Origin: Parabacteroides acidifaciens
Lineage (GTDB): Bacteria; Bacteroidota; Bacteroidia; Bacteroidales; Tannerellaceae
Assembly: GCF_003363715.1 (NCBI RefSeq)
Contig: NZ_QREV01000044.1
Span: 1 to 44,059, forward strand
Direction of reading: 5' to 3'
DNA: 44,059 bases
This document shows positions 41,283 to 44,059 of this stretch, in pieces. Position numbers and translations under genes: made by a program. The notes under the pieces were generated by a model. That model ran no database searches. It saw only the letters and a program-made list of their open reading frames with translations, and was not told the DNA's origin. How positions within the stretch are numbered: position 1 is the first letter of the stretch; the number at the start of each line of letters is the position of its first letter.

Positions 41283-43592
41283 ATGAGTAAAGGAACAAAG
41301 AGTATAGCCTTTTATTTGATGATGATCCTGGTCTTTGGCTCGCTTATGTATTTTATAGTCAAAGAAGGAGAAGGCCGGCAGGTCGAAACAGCGATCCAGT
41401 CGATGCAGAATCCCCCTAAAAATATGGGGGAAGGCTTCTTTGTGTTTTTGGATTCCGTCACCCATCACATCCAGTCATCCATTGGAATACTTCTTTTACA
41501 GATCATTACGATATTGATCGTCTGCCGCCTGTTCGGCTGGCTGTTTCAAAAGATCGGGCAACCGACCGTTATCGGCGAGATCGTGGCAGGTATCGTACTC
41601 GGCCCGTCGGTTCTCGGACATCTTCTGCCGGGAGTATCCGCATTTCTTTTTCCTCCTGAGTCCTTAGGCAATATCACTATATTGAGCCAATTCGGCCTGA
41701 TTCTTTTTATGTTTGCCATCGGGATGGAGTTAGATATCGGCGAAGTCCGGAAGAAGCTGAAAGAAACGATACTGATCAGCCATACGAGCACGATCGTTCC
41801 GTTCTTTTTCGGTATGCTTACCGCCTATTATGTCTATGAATCCTACGCACACAAAGGGACGCCTTTCCTCTCATTCGCCTTATTCATAGGGATTGCCATG
41901 AGTATCACGGCTTTCCCCGTGTTAGCGCGTATCATCCAGGAAAAGGGGCTGACAAAAACACATTTAGGGACAATCTCATTAGCAAGCGCCGCCAATGGAG
42001 ATATCACGGCCTGGTGCCTGCTGGCTGTCGTAATTGCCATTGCTCAGGCCGGCAGTATGCTGAGCGCCGTCTACAATATATTGTTCTCCATCCTCTATAT
42101 CCTGTTCATGTTCTTCGCCGTACGTCCTTTTTTACGGATGATCGGGCATATCTACCATAATAAAGAGGTAATAGACAAAGCGCTGGTGGCATTGATGTTC
42201 CTGTTGCTGATTGTCTCCTCCTATTTTACCGAGATATTAGGACTGCACGCCCTTTTCGGCGCTTTTATTGCCGGTGTGGTCATGCCGGGAAACATCAAAT
42301 TCCGCAAGATCATGACAGAGAAGGTCGAAGATGTGTCGTTGGCGCTCTTCCTGCCGCTCTTCTTCGTTTCGACCGGGTTGCGTACGGAGATCGGGCTGTT
42401 GAACACTCCGGAGCTTTGGGCGATGTGCGGCATCTTCATCGTTGTCGCTATCATCGGAAAATTCGGGGGCGCCATGTTCTCGGCACGCTTCGTGGGGGAA
42501 AGTTGGAAAGACAGCCTCTATATCGGGGCGTTGATGAACACGCGCGGTCTGATGGAATTAGTCGTTCTGACGATCGGTTATGAAATGAAGATATTGCCGC
42601 CTTCCATATTCGTCATGTTGGTATTGATGACATTGGTCACGACATTCATGACCACTCCGTTGGTCTCCTTTATCCGGTTCTGTTTCAAGACCCGGGAGAA
42701 GCTCAAGGGACATCAGCAATATGCAGAGCCTACCGGCGGGGCATTTAAAGTCCTGCTTTCGTTCGGACGTGCCGGAAACGGACAGATCATGCTCGATGTC
42801 GCCCACCAGATGTTTGCCCGGGGAAAGAAGAAACTCGATTTGACAGCCTTGCACCTAACCGTAGGTTCCGATGTCAACCCGTTGCACACGGACAACTTCG
42901 AGGAGGTCAGCTTCGGTCCTATCCTGTATGGCGCCAAGAAGTTAGGTATGCAGATACACACCCGCTACGAGGTGTCTAACAATGCCGGCCAGGACATCTG
43001 CGACATTGTGAACAACGAAGGATTCGACTTCCTCCTGGTCGGCTCCGGCATCTCTATGAGCGATTCTCCCGACGATATTGCGGCAACCCGTTATCGCGCT
43101 TCTTTCTACAACCGTTACTTCAAACGGCTTAAAGCGCCCGAATCCTGGTTTTATCCCGGTGCTCTGCTGAAAGACAAAACCAAGATGTTCATAGCACGCA
43201 GTAACTGCGATGTCGGCGTATTCATCAACCGTAATTTCGTTAAAGCGACTCATGTGTTAGTGATCATCAGCACGGAAGAAGACCTCTTCTTGCTGGATTA
43301 CACAAGCACGTTGCTGAAAACGACTCACAGCTCCGTCGGCATTGTGAACAAGGCAAGCACGACAACACCGGGTTATGACAAAATCGTTAAGACAATCGAA
43401 GATTTCACGGCATCGACTCCTCAAACAAGCCTATTGTCAGACAAGGACCTGACACCCGGTTTATTCAGCGGTTACAACTTTATGCTGATCGGTTACAATA
43501 CCTGGAACGACGTATCAGAACACCGCAAAGAGGCACTTCAGAAAATGCCGTCGACATTGATTTTGAGCAAAAATCAGTACGAACAGAAATGA
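41283..43592 (+). CDS. Cation:proton antiporter (CPA2, Kef/Nap-like) with C-terminal cytoplasmic domain
   Basis: This 769-residue inner-membrane transporter has a first hydrophobic segment (about 8-25), a short soluble loop, then a Na+/H+-exchanger-type bundle of about 12 helices (roughly 65-470). Conserved CPA2 patterns are present: GQPTVIGEIVAGIVLGPSVLG, FGLILFMFAIGMELDIGEV, AMSITAFPVLARI and LHALFGAFIAGVVMP. The end of the bundle reads GALMNTRGLMELVVL, again typical. Residues about 480-769 are a soluble universal-stress-protein-like region (FKVLLSFGRAGNGQIMLDVAHQMF) that probably senses or gates. It exchanges K+ or Na+ for protons for pH and ion balance; which ion is not readable. It is monocistronic and followed by repeat element C. 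Confidence 0.93.
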   Translation: MSKGTKSIAFYLMMILVFGSLMYFIVKEGEGRQVETAIQSMQNPPKNMGEGFFVFLDSVTHHIQSSIGILLLQIITILIVCRLFGWLFQKIGQPTVIGEIVAGIVLGPSVLGHLLPGVSAFLFPPESLGNITILSQFGLILFMFAIGMELDIGEVRKKLKETILISHTSTIVPFFFGMLTAYYVYESYAHKGTPFLSFALFIGIAMSITAFPVLARIIQEKGLTKTHLGTISLASAANGDITAWCLLAVVIAIAQAGSMLSAVYNILFSILYILFMFFAVRPFLRMIGHIYHNKEVIDKALVALMFLLLIVSSYFTEILGLHALFGAFIAGVVMPGNIKFRKIMTEKVEDVSLALFLPLFFVSTGLRTEIGLLNTPELWAMCGIFIVVAIIGKFGGAMFSARFVGESWKDSLYIGALMNTRGLMELVVLTIGYEMKILPPSIFVMLVLMTLVTTFMTTPLVSFIRFCFKTREKLKGHQQYAEPTGGAFKVLLSFGRAGNGQIMLDVAHQMFARGKKKLDLTALHLTVGSDVNPLHTDNFEEVSFGPILYGAKKLGMQIHTRYEVSNNAGQDICDIVNNEGFDFLLVGSGISMSDSPDDIAATRYRASFYNRYFKRLKAPESWFYPGALLKDKTKMFIARSNCDVGVFINRNFVKATHVLVIISTEEDLFLLDYTSTLLKTTHSSVGIVNKASTTTPGYDKIVKTIEDFTASTPQTSLLSDKDLTPGLFSGYNFMLIGYNTWNDVSEHRKEALQKMPSTLILSKNQYEQK

Positions 43593-43596
43593 GAAA

Positions 43597-44059
43597 TTAC
43601 AATAACCCCCTTTTTGAGCCATTTTTCTATTTCATCTGAAATCTTGATCCATTTTGAATTGACTTTTTTCACGGTTTTAACGCTCCCGGCTGACACTCTA
43701 TAAAAAGAGATGCCGAGCCCATTCCAAAAAGCGTGCAATTTGATTACCGAAAACCGGAAACGCCGGCAAAGTGATAAAGCTTAACTCCCGGAGAATCGAA
43801 TATTTGAAAATAAAACGGACGGCGTTCCAAATATCGCAAGGAAATTCAGGGGCTTTTTTGCCCTTATGACGGTCCTCTTTTCAATTATGACCGTCCTAAT
43901 CGCCATTACGACCGTCCTAATCTTCGCGAGGTGCCGAGTGCACTACCTATTAGCACGGTCGTAATGGCAAAGAGGACGGTCGTAAATGTTGGAAACGCTC
44001 TAAAAAGGTGAAAAAGTACCTTTTTGAGGTCAAAAAAGTGGATTAACATTTGTTTGGTT
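43597..44059 (+). repeat. Dispersed intergenic repeat element, copy C (runs to the window edge)
   Basis: TTACAATAACCCCC (43597-43610) and ATTTTTCTATTTCA (43621-43634) repeat the opening of copy A. The 37-bp block at 43773-43809 is identical to 8097-8133. Downstream (about 43866-43988) are five variants of a word like TTACGACCGTCCTAAT, three forward and two inverted. No gene is supported in the last 467 bp. The element may continue past the right edge, where copy A would predict a second TTACAATAA repeat. Confidence 0.6.
43902..43968. repeat. Near-perfect 20-bp inverted repeat in element C
   Basis: The 20 bases at 43902-43921 and at 43949-43968 are complementary at 19 positions, with a 27-nt loop. 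The loop holds CGCGAGGTGC (43925-43934), whose reverse complement is in copy A at 8322-8331. Confidence 0.7.

Noticed and set aside
43597-44059. CRISPR array
   Set aside because: The repeated words are 13-20 bp, imperfect and partly inverted, with irregular gaps and no constant-length spacers or cas genes.

Overview
The window looks like a chromosomal segment of a gut Bacteroidales species, most likely Parabacteroides. The reasons are the Bacteroidetes-type promoters (-7 TAnnTTTG, often with a TTTG-like -33 box), fimbrillin-clan lipoproteins, 6-bladed beta-propeller and DUF5723-type proteins, and GH78 and GH3 glycosidases. The species call is inference. I see no rRNA, tRNA, CRISPR array or insertion-sequence transposase.

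Left part (1-2.95 kb): two fimbrillin-like lipoprotein genes on the minus strand form an operon. They are separated from a tyrosine recombinase by about 430 bp bounded by perfect 19-bp inverted repeats. A Bacteroidetes promoter inside this segment points away from the operon. This is the layout of a phase-variable promoter caught in the OFF state.

3.2-7.6 kb: an A+T-rich restriction-modification island. It runs controller, methyltransferase 1 and methyltransferase 2 on the plus strand, then converges on two paralogous MjaI-like endonucleases and a second controller on the minus strand. Two methyltransferases with two related endonuclease chains suggest a heterodimeric, BbvCI-like enzyme.

7.6-8.45 kb is non-coding and holds one copy of an unusual dispersed repeat. 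A second copy, with an identical 37-bp core, lies at 43.6-44.06 kb.

8.4-19.6 kb is core metabolism and envelope, all on the minus strand: a TPR protein; ruvX-def-carboxyltransferase-biotin carrier; an initiating sugar-phosphate transferase; an OmpA-family protein; and rmlA-fcl-gmd for nucleotide sugars. Then 19.7-28.8 kb carries an HdeD-like membrane protein, two beta-propeller proteins, an alpha-L-rhamnosidase, yaaA and two envelope proteins. Next come pheT-yebC, a roughly 830-bp repeat-rich non-coding gap, trmD, a lipoprotein, a GH3 glycosidase with a PA14 domain, a secreted monooxygenase-fold protein, glgB-manA and a cation/proton antiporter.

ManA and Gmd-Fcl form parts of one route from mannose-6-phosphate to GDP-fucose; RmlA and the polyprenyl sugar-phosphate transferase add activated sugars and chain initiation for surface glycans. 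The main accessory systems are the invertible fimbrial switch, the four-gene restriction-modification island and the family of self-complementary word-repeat elements in at least four intergenic regions.
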